In this document: piece after piece, positions 18,236 through 28,237 of the stretch
Layout of the letters: the number at the start of each line of letters is the position of its first letter
Position numbering within the stretch: position 1 is the stretch's first letter
Assembly: GCA_965214055.1 (NCBI GenBank)
Contig: OZ243931.1
Location: 620,001 to 684,000, forward strand
Direction: 5' to 3'
DNA length: 64,000 bases
Source: WTGA01 sp965214055
GTDB taxonomy: Bacteria > Pseudomonadota > Gammaproteobacteria > Arenicellales > Poriferihabitantaceae
Position numbers and translations under genes: made by a program
Notes under the pieces: model-generated
Seen by the model: only the letters and a program-made list of their open reading frames with translations
Database searches by the model: none
Told to the model about the DNA's origin: nothing

Positions 18236-19962
18236 GCCAGTTCTCTTTCCGTGACATCGCTGCCGTTTGGTTTCAACTGCATCTCATTGTGCCCCTTGCC
18301 AGCCGCGATCATCGGATACACGTTTTCCGTCGGGTCCGTGATGACATCCACAAAAACCAGCCGGTCTTTCATGGAAAATGCCTCACTGAGCACCGCATCC
18401 ACCTTGTCAGGGGTTTCCACTCTCATTCCGACATGCCCGTAGCTTTCCGCCAGCGCAACGAAATCCGGCAATGCATCCATATAGGAATGGGAATACCGAC
18501 GGTCATAGAAAAACTCCTGCCATTGCCTGACCATCCCCATGTACTGGTTGTTCAGATTGACAATCTTGATGGGCAGACAATACTGCAAACAGGTGGACAA
18601 TTCCTGCAGCATCATCTGGATACTGGCATCCCCGGTAATACAGGCCACCACCTCCCCGGGAAAAGCCAGTTGCACCCCCATTGCCGCAGGAAGACCAAAT
18701 CCCATCGTACCCAACCCCCCTGAATTAATCCACTTCCGGGGCTGTTCAAAATCATAGTACTGAGCCGCCCACATCTGGTGCTGGCCGACATCCGAGGTGA
18801 TATAGGCTTCTCCCTTTGTGATTTCCAGCATTTTTTGTACGACATGCTGTGGCTTGATGACGGTATCGCTGGAATCGTACGCCAGGGAATCTTTTGATTT
18901 CCACCGGTTCACGGTCTCCCACCACCGGTCAATCGCCGCTCGATCGATTTCCTGCAATCTGGATTTCAGCTGTGCGTTCATTTCCAGGAGAACCTCATTG
19001 CAGTCCCCGACGATGGGAACTTCAACCGGCACATTTTTCCCAATGGAAGACGGGTCGATATCGATCTGTACAATTTTTGAATTGGGTGAAAACTTGGAAA
19101 GCTCCCCGGTCACCCGGTCATCAAATCGAGCGCCCACCGCAAGCATGACATCACACTCATACATCGCCATATTCGACTCATACGTACCGTGCATTCCCAG
19201 CATTCCCAGAAAATTCGGGTTGGAGGCCGGAATAGCGCCCAACCCCATTAATGTACTCGTGCTGGGATACCTGAGCGTATTGACCAATTCAGTCAGGGGA
19301 GCCGCTGAGTCCGCGAGGACGGCACCGCCCCCGGTATAGACAATCGGTCGCTTCGCTTCAACCAGCAGGCTGACCCCCTTCTGGATCTGTTTGTTGTGGC
19401 CACGGGTCCGGGGCTGATAGGACCGCATGCTCATGGTCTCGGGATACACGTACTCCGCCGAACGCGCGGTGACATCCTTGGGAACATCCACCACAACCGG
19501 GCCAGGCCGGCCCGAAGAAGCGATATAAAACGCTTTTTTCATGGTCTCTGCCAACTTGGCCACATCCTTAACCAGAAAATTGTGCTTCACGCAAGGTCGT
19601 GTGACGCCAACGGTATCCACTTCCTGGAATGCGTCATCACCAATCAGATGGGAGGGCACCTGTGCGGTGATGACCACCATGGGTATGGAATCCATGAACG
19701 CCGTGGCAATCCCGGTGACCGTGTTGGTGACTCCCGGTCCGGAAGTAACCAGTACCACACCCGGTTTCCCCGTGGCCCGGGCATAGCCATCCGCAGCATG
19801 AGTGGCTCCCTGTTCGTGGCGAACCAGAACATGCTTCACCTTGTCCTGCCGATACATGGCATCATAGATATGCAATGCCGCCCCACCAGGATATCCGAAT
19901 ATGTATTCGATACCTTCATCCTGTAAACAGCGGATGACGATATCTGCACCTGTTAAGATCAC
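18232..19962 (-). CDS. ilvB: Acetolactate synthase large (catalytic) subunit
   Basis: ThDP-dependent enzyme making acetolactate or acetohydroxybutyrate, first common step of branched-chain amino acid synthesis. The N-terminal ThDP domain has FGYPGGAALHIYDAM and the catalytic Glu in LVRHEQGATHAADGYAR. A central FAD-binding domain follows, and the C-terminal ThDP motif runs from GDASIQMMLQEL to NLNNQYMGM. The start is GTG 19962 with AGAGG upstream. Naming ilvB versus ilvI is conventional here. Expression is probably modulated by the upstream hairpin. Confidence 0.95.
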   Translation of the reverse strand: MILTGADIVIRCLQDEGIEYIFGYPGGAALHIYDAMYRQDKVKHVLVRHEQGATHAADGYARATGKPGVVLVTSGPGVTNTVTGIATAFMDSIPMVVITAQVPSHLIGDDAFQEVDTVGVTRPCVKHNFLVKDVAKLAETMKKAFYIASSGRPGPVVVDVPKDVTARSAEYVYPETMSMRSYQPRTRGHNKQIQKGVSLLVEAKRPIVYTGGGAVLADSAAPLTELVNTLRYPSTSTLMGLGAIPASNPNFLGMLGMHGTYESNMAMYECDVMLAVGARFDDRVTGELSKFSPNSKIVQIDIDPSSIGKNVPVEVPIVGDCNEVLLEMNAQLKSRLQEIDRAAIDRWWETVNRWKSKDSLAYDSSDTVIKPQHVVQKMLEITKGEAYITSDVGQHQMWAAQYYDFEQPRKWINSGGLGTMGFGLPAAMGVQLAFPGEVVACITGDASIQMMLQELSTCLQYCLPIKIVNLNNQYMGMVRQWQEFFYDRRYSHSYMDALPDFVALAESYGHVGMRVETPDKVDAVLSEAFSMKDRLVFVDVITDPTENVYPMIAAGKGHNEMQLKPNGSDVTERELA

Positions 19963-19982
19963 TTTCTACCTCTGGATATAAG

Positions 19983-20008
19983 AAAAAAAAGCCCGTTATC
20001 AAACGGAC
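19983..20008 (-). terminator. Terminator-like hairpin in the ilvB leader (candidate attenuator)
   Basis: On the minus strand, GTCCGTT and AACGGGC form a 7-bp stem (one G-U pair) around loop TGAT, immediately followed by eight U residues. It lies only about 20-45 nt downstream of the predicted start of transcription and about 20 nt before the ilvB start. No gene upstream on this strand needs a terminator, so conditional termination of the ilv operon is plausible. Confidence 0.6.
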
Positions 20009-20033
20009 TTACTTCAATAAAAATTAACATTCG

Positions 20034-20063
20034 AGTATAGCGATATTTAATTGGATATACCAA
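20034..20063 (-). promoter_or_regulatory. Candidate sigma-70 promoter of the ilvB operon
   Basis: TTGGTA (20058-20063) and TATACT (20034-20039) on the minus strand are separated by 18 bp, predicting a start near 20027 and a leader of about 65 nt that contains the hairpin. Confidence 0.6.
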
Positions 20064-20299
20064 GAATTGTCCCGGATTTTATCGAAATCACGGAATAGCC
20101 CTGCGCTGTAGCAGGGAATCCCACGGGATTCCCCTGACTCCGGGCGATGGCAGCTGTGGAAGAACCCGGCTCCAGCCATACACTCCGGAAGATTCCCCAA
20201 GGGCCCCTCCTGACGCCCATGACACCACGGAAACCGGATGCGCGGTCGCCGGAATCGCCACGGCGGGCAATCCCCGGCACCCGCTGGGCGGAAAATGAG

Positions 20300-20728
20300 A
20301 TGTCTGATGAAAACAGGGGAACGGGAGGCTGTCTCTGCGGTTCCGTACGATTTCAAGTAGAAAGAGCAAGCAAAAAGGTGGGGGCATGTCATTGCAACAT
20401 GTGCAGAAAATGGGGCGGCGGCCCGCTCATAGCCACCAATTGCGGTTCAGAAGTCCTGTTTGAGGGAGAGGAATACATATCGGTATTTGATTCATCCGAA
20501 TGGGCCGAACGCGGTTTCTGCAGTCAATGTGGAAGCCATCTTTTTTATCGAATGAAACAGGACGGACGGCATGTCATCCCGGTGGGCCTGTTGGATACCG
20601 ATCAGGACCTGGTCTTCACTCATCAGGTCTTCATTGATGAAAAACCCTCTTTTTATCACTTTTCAAACGAAACAAGTGATCTGACCGGGGCAGAAATCTT
20701 TGCGAAATTTACCCTTCCATCCCCATAG
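20300..20728 (+). CDS. GFA/CENP-V domain zinc protein
   Basis: A 142-residue protein of the glutathione-dependent formaldehyde-activating enzyme (Gfa) fold. Zinc-binding cysteine sets are in GGCLCGSVRF (about residue 9), CHCNMCRKWGG (about 32) and FCSQCGSHLFY (about 76), which is the full family pattern. ATG 20300 is chosen because GGCLCG follows closely; the frame is open back to 20147 but that extension is unrelated. Functions range widely in this family, so the substrate is unknown. It is divergent from ilvB and 60 bp upstream of the transposase. Confidence 0.85.
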   Translation: MSDENRGTGGCLCGSVRFQVERASKKVGACHCNMCRKWGGGPLIATNCGSEVLFEGEEYISVFDSSEWAERGFCSQCGSHLFYRMKQDGRHVIPVGLLDTDQDLVFTHQVFIDEKPSFYHFSNETSDLTGAEIFAKFTLPSP

Positions 20729-20796
20729 GCCGGTCGCCCGTATCTTGCATAAATCCACAGTTGACTCTTATGGCGGCATGAGGTACGGTGTGGGCC

Positions 20797-22795
20797 ATGA
20801 AAATAGGACTTCGACTTTTTTCAGCCTCCACGGTGAACTGGTTCATCAACGCCGTGAATGAACCGGGTCAGACGCGGTGTGCACTGGCCCGAATGTTGTG
20901 CGACCGGGAGGGGTGGGTAGACCGGAACGGTCGTCCCTGTCTGTCGTCCGCACGCAAGTTGTTGCCCCGTTTCGCGACCCGGCTCGGGATCGCTCTGCCC
21001 GCTGCCGGACCCAATCCGTTCGCCGGCGCGCCCCGGCAACGGACCGGTGAAGTCATAGACGCCCCGTCCCTGTCCGGTTCTCTGGCCGACCTCGGCACGG
21101 TGACCCTGCAACAATTGCACGAGGCGCGCGACAAGCGGCGCTGGGATACAATGATGGAGCAATACCACCCCCAGGGCTGGGCCCGACCACCGGGTGCACA
21201 GATCCGCTACTGGGTCCACTCCTCGGTTCATGGAATCGTCGGCGGCCTCAACTTCTGTGCCGCGAGCTGGCATCAGAAAGCCCGGGATGCCTTCATCGGC
21301 TGGTCTGCCGAGGCCCGGGTGGCCCATCTCGACAAGGTGATCAACAACCAGCGCTTTTTGATCCTGCCCTCGGTCCGGGTCCCGGAACTGGCCTCCCATG
21401 TCCTGGGTCAGGCCATCCGACAGGTTGGGGAGGACTGGCACGCTGTCTACGGGGTGCGCCCCCTGATGGCCTATACCTATGTCGATCCGGCTCACAAGGG
21501 GACCTGCTATCGGGCCGCCGGCTGGCAACGCTGTGAGACCCCCACTGCGGGGCAGCCCCCCCATCGCAGCGCCGGAACGCAACGCACCGTGTGGATGAAA
21601 CCACTGACCCGGAACGGATCCACCGGACTCCAGACAGTGCCACCGCGCCCCTTCGGACAGACCCTCGCCTCCCCTCTCCCGCCGTCGGCAGACTGGGCCA
21701 CCCGGGAATATGGCCGCAGCCACCATCCCGACGGTCGAACCCGCAACCGCCTGGTGCGCATGGGCCGGGCCTGGCTGAACCGCCCCGGCGCCCCGATTCA
21801 GGAGATATTTCCCCGGCCCGCCGACCACAAGGCTGCCATCCGGCTGCTGTCGAACGCCTCCGTTACTCTCGATCACATCCTGCAACCCCATGTCGAGCGC
21901 ACCGTGGAGCGTTGCCGCCAGGAAACCCGGCGCACCCCCAACTCCCCGATCATCCTTGCACTACAGGATACCACTGCCCTGAATTACCGGGACCACCCCA
22001 AGACCAAAGGTCCGCTCTCCCCGGGTGGTGGCGGAAAAGGCACCCGGGGCCTGCTGGCCCATGTCGGGCTGATCATCAACGAACACGGCCGCCCCCTGGG
22101 TCTGTTCACTCTCGACACCGCCTTCCGGGATGATCCAAAGGACTGTCGGGAGAACAAAAGCCGACGCTGGCAGCGCGGTCTTCAACGGGCCGGTGAACTC
22201 GCGGATGCCTGTCCCGGCACCCGAATCATCACCGTGTGTGGCCGCGAAGGCGACTTCTGGGACCTGTTGAACCAGGCCACCACTGAATCCCGCCCACTGC
22301 TGGTGCGCGCCAGCCGGTCCAGTCGACGCCGGGTCCAGTTGGACAACGACCGCACCGCCTGCTTGTTCGAACACCTCGCCCACCAGCCGATGCACACCAC
22401 CTGTTTCCTGCCACTCACCTCCCGGACCGTTTCTCTTGAGATACGCGCCACCGCTGTCACCGTGCTGCCCCCCCGGGATACCGATTCGCCGACCCCCATC
22501 ACCCTGCAGGCCGTCAGCGCCACCGAACAAGCACCGGTCCACGGAAAATTCCCCCTGCACTGGCTGTTGCTGACCACCGAAACCGAGGACCCTGAAATGG
22601 TCCTTTACTGGTACCAGAGGCGATGGGCCATGGACTCCTACTCCCGAATCCTCAAAACCGGCCTGCGGGTCGAACACCATCAGTTCGATGACGTCAATGC
22701 CCTGCACAAATGCCTCGCCTTCGATGCCATCACTGCCGTACGGGTCATGGACCTCGAACGCGGCGAGCGAACTCAACCCGAGACCCCGACCCGGT
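20797..22795 (+). mobile_element. Truncated insertion sequence with DruA-like/IS4-type transposase
   Basis: The transposase has an N-terminal DruA/DUF4338-like part (residues about 1-240; RCALARMLCDREGW, YTYVDPAHKGTCYRAAGWQ), a Tnp_DNA_bind-like segment (about 325-370; IQEIFPRPADHKAAIRLL) and an IS4-type DDE core (IILALQDTTALNY, ITVCGREGDFWDLL, YWYQRRWAMDSYSRILKTG). It stops resembling a transposase after DLERGERTQPETP near 22790; the usual C-terminal region and the right end of the element are missing. The same frame stays open through 24759, so a naive call gives a 1320-residue chimera. ATG 20797 is used; GTG 20788 is also possible. It appears GC-richer than its neighbours. Terminal repeats could not be defined. 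Confidence 0.8.
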
Positions 22796-22854
22796 GTCGG
22801 CCTGAATTCCAGACATTAGAACATCCCAACCACAACTCAATCCGGAGCAATTCA

Positions 22855-25478
22855 ATGAGCATTCCTTCATCCAGCCCCCGGCTATACCGCTGGGTCGAAT
22901 CCGCACTTACCCCGTTCCTGTTGCAGGTCAAGGTCTCCTTGAGCGAAGCCGATGCTTCCGGTCCTGCCGGGACCATGCACCGGATTTCAGGCCGCTTCCA
23001 TCATATCCAGGGGTTGCTGGAAATGGCCGAGCTCGACGCGGCCAGCCTCCTTGCCCGGGATCTGGCACAGCTCAGCGGGAAAATGGCGGATCGTCCCCTG
23101 ACCATGGATTTTGACGAGGGGGTGATATGCCTGAAAAGGGGATTGGAGACATTGCAGGAGTACCAGTTCTCCATCGAAAACCAGTCTCCGCGGTCTCCCC
23201 TTGTTCTGGTGGATGAAATGAACGCCATCCGACAGATGTCCGGTGGGGACTCCGTCTGTGGTTATGACCTGTTTCATCCTCCGCTGGATTGCGACCCGAA
23301 GTTTCCTCCCCGGGGCCAGTCTGAATTGTCCAGTGAAGATCAAAGTTCATTGCTTGCCAATTTGAGGAAGGGGTATCGAAAGGCATTGCTGAGCCGACTG
23401 AAGCATCCCGAACAGGACGACTCCGTCACTGCAATGGCACAGATCATGGGCCATATGCAAAGAGTGAGTCGCCTGGAGACCGATCAGCGATTCTGGTGGG
23501 TTGCCGCCGGATTTATGGAGTCTCTCAAGGGTCGCCGTGTGGACGTTGTTTCCGGGACGAACGTGCTGTTCGCCCGACTCGACAATGAAATGAGCCGGAT
23601 GCAGGACGCTCCAGTCTATGTGGACAACACCCCGACGGAAGAACTGCTTCGTGAAATGCTCTATTTTATCGGCAGCGCCGGTGCCCGGCCATGTTGTTCG
23701 GGGCAGGTTGGCCGGATCAAAACCGCCTTTGGTCTCAATCAGTGGTTCCCGGAGGAAACCGGGTGTTCAGAACCGAACCGGCTCGAACCGCTTTCGGGTT
23801 CCATGGTTGAATTTTCGAAAAAGATCGAAGCCGGTTTCTTCTGTGAACTGGAAAGTCGACTGGACCAGTACCTGTCCGGAAAGCTTGACGGGGAATCGAC
23901 CCGGGCCCTGTGTGCGGACCTCGATACGCTGGACCGATTGTACAGGGAGACGGGTCTCGGGGGGGCAGGGCGTCTGATTGGTGCGCTTAGAAGTGTCATC
24001 CAGGACATGAATACGGACCGGGCCCAGCTTGTGCAGGGTGGTGGGGACCATCGAATTGCGTCTTCGGTTTCATTGCTGAAGGAGGCACTGCATGACCCGG
24101 GCAGGGTTACAGTACGCTGGTTGGCATCCGTCGCTGAATGTGAATCGGAACTTTACCGGTTGACGGTTCAGGATGAAAAAGAGGGAGAAGCAAAAGGCAA
24201 CCGTCGGGACAGCACGGAATATTCCCGGACAAGGGCAGCTTTGCTGAATGACATCGATGCGATGCTGGCAGATTCAGGCACTCCCCGGGAGGAGCACGAT
24301 TTACGGCAGATTGAAGGGCATTTCAATACGATGGCGAGGTGGTGTGGGGGTATCAACGCAGATCGGATGGCCCAACTGTCGGAAAATGCCGCCGGGGTCC
24401 TGTCCCGCATCCGAACCCGGGGGATTGGCCTGGACAGGGAGAAGAAGGAAAAAATAGCACTGGTCGCCGTGTCCATTGGCCTGGGTTCAGAACCACTGGA
24501 ACCGGTCCGGTCCGGGGCCGTTGCCGAATCCGCCCGGACAATGCTGGAGAGTCTGGTAGCGGGTATTGACCCGTTGGATGCCTGCCCTGAAACCCCGGTT
24601 TGTGTCCATGACGGGGAAGCAGGGTCTGCAGGGAGCCAGTGGATGATTTTTCCCGGGAACGCGAAGCCGTGCTCTCCCGGTTTAAAGCCCACCTTTTGCA
24701 ATGGAGAACCCATGGAATCTCTGCGGAAATACTGGAGGATATCCGGCGCGAGTTTCTGACCTTGACGAGCCGGGCTTCCGCTGCCGGCCACGATGAGGTC
24801 GTTCGATTGGGTTGCGCAGTGGAACAGTTGCTCGAAGCCAATGTCGGGGAAAATTCCGGGGCTGTGGGCAGCAGTCTGCTGGATGTAATGGAAGAAGTGC
24901 ATGATGGTTTGGTATCCGATCTGAAATTGAGGCCCGGGGCAGGGGCGGACCATGTCCGAACACTCACGAAGATTGTTGAATTATTGCTCCCCGACGGTGT
25001 GATCAATCCGAAAGAAGCGGCGGCGCACAGGGTGGTCAATGGCGAAAATGGCGCGCCGGTCCAGAATCCGCCAGACATGGACCACGATATGATGCGCTAT
25101 GCGGACGAGTTTGTGCTGAGGCGGGGCCGGCTGGAAGTGGCCCTTGCCGAGGTGAGGCAGGAGCTTGAAGGTTTGAAGGCCCTTACGCAACGCATTCGTG
25201 ATCGACTGGCTGCCTTTGAAGCGGATGAGGGCAGTCCCCCCGAAAGCGGCAGACAGGGGGATTGCGCAGCCGGCCCGGTACCACGAGACCGGCATTTTCC
25301 CATGCACACAAGAATACCGGAAATGGTTCAGCAGCTTGAACGCATGTCACGGGTAGAGTGTCAATTGTCTGACGGGGCCTCGGACCTCGAGGATATCCTG
25401 GCCCGTCAGGCAGCACTGGCCGGGCAGTTGCGAAAGGATTTCAAAAGTGTCCAACATGCGTCCGTTTCCGGGCAGTGA
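22855..25478 (+). pseudogene. Decayed chpA-like chemosensory hybrid kinase
   Basis: The N-terminal block (RISGRFHHIQGLLEMAELDAASLLARDLAQL) resembles the start of ChpA/PilL, the large CheA-like kinase of twitching motility (piece quoted in parts: HHIQGLLEMAELDAASLLA). It has its own ATG 22855 and a GGAG at 22843-22846. The frame is broken near 24636, where the +1 frame resumes with FSREREAVLSRF. The following Hpt-like block reads REFLTLTSRASAAGH where an intact domain would have HTLKGS, so the phosphorylatable His is lost. It ends at 25478 after a CheA-dimerisation-like region (MVQQLERMSRVECQLSDGAS), with no ATPase, CheW or receiver domains. About 874 codons remain of a family usually near or above 2000 residues. 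Confidence 0.7.
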
Positions 25479-25756
25479 CCGGATGCGTGATGTTGAATGT
25501 TTTCCGGGAAAACCTGGAACCAATGGCCTGCCGGTGAAAACACCGGAACTCGGGAAGGCATGGAACTGGATGGTTGGGGAAATGGAAGGCTGAAAAGTGT
25601 CGAACTTCTCTTAAGACAATGCCGGTCTGCCGGGTTATATTCGAATCAGGGCAGAGCCCGGATCATTCCGGCTCTGAAATGTCTTGATGACGACGGGTCT
25701 GATCAAAATCGGAAGGTCAAGCAGTCGGCAACAATCATTCCGGAAACTCTGGCTGG
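25479..25756. other. Gap between chpA remnant and ffh
   Basis: An 87-codon frame (25497-25760, +) covers this stretch, but no known domain is recognisable and it runs into the ffh end on the other strand. It may be further chpA debris. No U-rich terminator for ffh is seen. Confidence 0.3.
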
Positions 25757-27124
25757 CTAGAAGGGCATGCCCGGCATTCTGCCCCCCGCACCTCGGATCT
25801 GGTCCATCATCCCTCTCATCCCACCCTTCTTGCCCATCCGTTTCATCATCTTCTGCGTCTGCATGAATTGCCTGAGGACACGATTGACATCCTGCACCCG
25901 GGTTCCCGAACCTGCCGCGATGCGTTTTTTTCGGGCTGCGCGAATCACTGCAGGAAACCGTCTTTCATGGGGGGTCATGGAATTGATAATGGCGATGGTC
26001 TGGACGGTCTTTGCATCGCCGATCTGGTTCAGAGCCTTTTGAGGCACCCTGTCCATGCCGGGAAGTTTATCCATAATCCCCTTGATCCCCCCCATATTCT
26101 GCATCTCCATCATCTGATCCCTGAAGTCCGCCAGATCAAACCCCTTGCCCCGGGTAATTTTTGTCGCCAGCTTTTTGACCTTTCCCTGGTCAACCTTTCT
26201 TTCCGCTTCCTCCACCAGTGAAAGCACATCTCCCATCCCGAGAATCCGGGACGCCACCCTGTCCGGATGAAACGGCTCCAGGGCCTCCATGGCCTCCCCG
26301 GTCCCCATGAACTTGATGGGTTTTCCGGTGACATGGCGTATGGACAATGCGGCCCCTCCCCGGGCATCTCCATCCGTCTTGGTCAAAACCACTCCGGTCA
26401 GGGGCAGGGTTTCATTGAACGCCCGGGCACTACTTGCGGCATCCTGACCCGTCATACTGTCCACAACGAACAGGGTTTCCACCGGCTGGACCGCATCGTG
26501 CATGGACTTGACTTCATCCATCATCTGCTCGTCCACATGCAACCGTCCTGCCGTATCCACGAGCAGGACATCAATGCCCTGTTTCCGTGCCTGGTCCAGT
26601 GCGGACAACGCGATATCCACCGGGGACTGTGAAGGGTTACTGGGGAAAAATTCCAGTCCAAGATTTTTCGCAAGCATGTGCAGCTGGTCAATGGCCGCGG
26701 GCCGGTAGACGTCCGTACTGACCAGCATGACCGATTTCTTTTCCCTGGATTTCAAAAAATAGCCCAGTTTCCCTGCCGTGGTGGTTTTCCCAGCGCCCTG
26801 GAGCCCGGCCAGAAAAATGGTCGCCGGGGGGCGCACGGCCAGATTCAGAGAATCATTGGAATCCCCCATCAACCGGACCAGCTCTTCCTGGACCACCTTG
26901 ATGACTGCCTGCCCGGGTTGCAGGCTTCCCAGTACGTCCCGCCCTACCGCTCTTGCCCGGACCTGCTCCACAAATAATCGGGTGACTTCCAGAGAGACAT
27001 CCGCTTCGAGCAGGGCGATCCGGACTTCCCGCAGGGCATCGGAGATATTGGCTTCCGTCAGCCGGCCCCGTCCGGTGAGCTTCTTCGCAGTGCCTTTTAA
27101 TTTTTCGCTTAATTGGTCAAACAT
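25757..27124 (-). CDS. ffh: Signal recognition particle GTPase Ffh
   Basis: Protein part of the signal recognition particle; binds 4.5S RNA and signal sequences and delivers ribosomes to FtsY. The N domain (about 1-90) is followed by the GTPase G domain, with GLQGAGKTTTAGKLG (about residue 105), DTAGRLHVDEQMMDE (about 190) and TKTDGDARGGAALS (about 247). The methionine-rich M domain ends with MQTQKMMKRMGKKGGMRGMM. The usual downstream rpsP-rimM-trmD-rplS genes are absent; a decayed chpA and a truncated IS lie there instead. Confidence 0.97.
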   Translation of the reverse strand: MFDQLSEKLKGTAKKLTGRGRLTEANISDALREVRIALLEADVSLEVTRLFVEQVRARAVGRDVLGSLQPGQAVIKVVQEELVRLMGDSNDSLNLAVRPPATIFLAGLQGAGKTTTAGKLGYFLKSREKKSVMLVSTDVYRPAAIDQLHMLAKNLGLEFFPSNPSQSPVDIALSALDQARKQGIDVLLVDTAGRLHVDEQMMDEVKSMHDAVQPVETLFVVDSMTGQDAASSARAFNETLPLTGVVLTKTDGDARGGAALSIRHVTGKPIKFMGTGEAMEALEPFHPDRVASRILGMGDVLSLVEEAERKVDQGKVKKLATKITRGKGFDLADFRDQMMEMQNMGGIKGIMDKLPGMDRVPQKALNQIGDAKTVQTIAIINSMTPHERRFPAVIRAARKKRIAAGSGTRVQDVNRVLRQFMQTQKMMKRMGKKGGMRGMMDQIRGAGGRMPGMPF

Positions 27125-27233
27125 GATGGGTAACAGTCTTTATCAGTATCCGGTTTCCGGCGAGACGGGAATCTTTGCCATTTCATCGGGAACCCATGTG
27201 TATAATTCCCCTCTATTATTACATTTCAATCCC

Positions 27234-28052
27234 ATGTATTCCTCACCGATTTTAATTGCCATCAACAGCCTGCTGTATCTGGTATGCATCGTATTGCTGT
27301 GGCACAGAATCCGGGGAGGGCAGCATTCCTTCCATGCCTTTTCCTGGTTAATACCGGGGTTGATTATAATCACCGTGGTCATTCACGGCTACCTGCTCCA
27401 GGACACCGTGTTTGCCCGTGACGGCCCCCGGCTTTCACTGGCCTTGGCATTCTCGCTGGCCGGCTGGGTATCCGTGGTCACACTGCTGTTGTGCTCATTT
27501 GCCCAAAGGACCCTCAACCTGGGGCTGATTGTGCTCCCGATCGGGGGGTGCGCGCTATTGGTGTCGGCGCTATCTTCCGGGGAATCCTACAGTTTCCAGC
27601 GATTCCCCCCAGGGGTAGGATGGCATGTTGCCCTGGCCATTTCCACATCCGGAATTTTTTTCGTCGCCTTTGCCCAGGCCTGCATGCTGATCATCCAGGA
27701 CCGGCAGCTGCACAAACCAAACCCGGGGAACCGGTTTCCAGCGCTCCCGGCCATCCAGACCATGGAGTCCAATCTGTTCTGGATGACTGTGGCCGGATTT
27801 GGGCTGATGACTTTGAATCTTGCCATTGGTATGGTCACCCATTTCCATGACATGGGGGTTTTAATGGAATGGAACCATCATGTGCTGCTCTCTATTTTGG
27901 CCTGGCTGGGCTTTGCCGGACTGCTGGCGGGCAGGAAAATGGCAGGCTGGCGGGGCGAAACGGCCGCTCGATGGACCATCGCCACCTTTCTCGTGCTCGT
28001 TCTGGCCTATTTTGGCACACGATTTGTAAACGAATTGATACTCAACCAATAG
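27234..28052 (+). CDS. YpjD/CcsA-type cytochrome c assembly membrane protein
   Basis: Inner-membrane protein of 272 residues with about eight hydrophobic helices, related to the CcmC/CcsA family. It contains the WWxWD-like tail region WNHHVLLSILAW and conserved His residues (VIHGYLL, MVTHFHDMG, WNHHVLL) that may bind heme. ATG 27234 begins at the first helix; the long upstream frame overlaps ffh in reverse and is spurious. The pair with divergent ffh is a standard gammaproteobacterial arrangement. TATAAT at 27201-27206 is a possible -10, with TTGCCA 20 bp upstream (spacing long). Confidence 0.87.
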   Translation: MYSSPILIAINSLLYLVCIVLLWHRIRGGQHSFHAFSWLIPGLIIITVVIHGYLLQDTVFARDGPRLSLALAFSLAGWVSVVTLLLCSFAQRTLNLGLIVLPIGGCALLVSALSSGESYSFQRFPPGVGWHVALAISTSGIFFVAFAQACMLIIQDRQLHKPNPGNRFPALPAIQTMESNLFWMTVAGFGLMTLNLAIGMVTHFHDMGVLMEWNHHVLLSILAWLGFAGLLAGRKMAGWRGETAARWTIATFLVLVLAYFGTRFVNELILNQ

Positions 28053-28237
28053 GACTTGCCAACCTGCCTCCGTCCTCGCCAAGGCGGCCACAACAGGTTA
28101 CCGGCTGGAACCGGGCCCCGTGCCCACGCCACATTGGAGGGGAGCCTCCATGAACCCTCCCCTGCCGGAGCCGATTCCTGGTATGGTCCGACCCCTTCTT
28201 CACCTCACCGATCAAATCGAGTGAGACCCCTTGTCCT

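Noticed and set aside
19962..20030. Possible ilv leader peptide from ATG at 20030
   Set aside because: The ATG falls upstream of the predicted start of transcription, and the encoded peptide has no run of Ile, Val or Leu codons near the hairpin.
25497..25760. Small ORF after the chpA remnant
   Set aside because: No domain recognised and it runs into ffh; kept only as possible debris.
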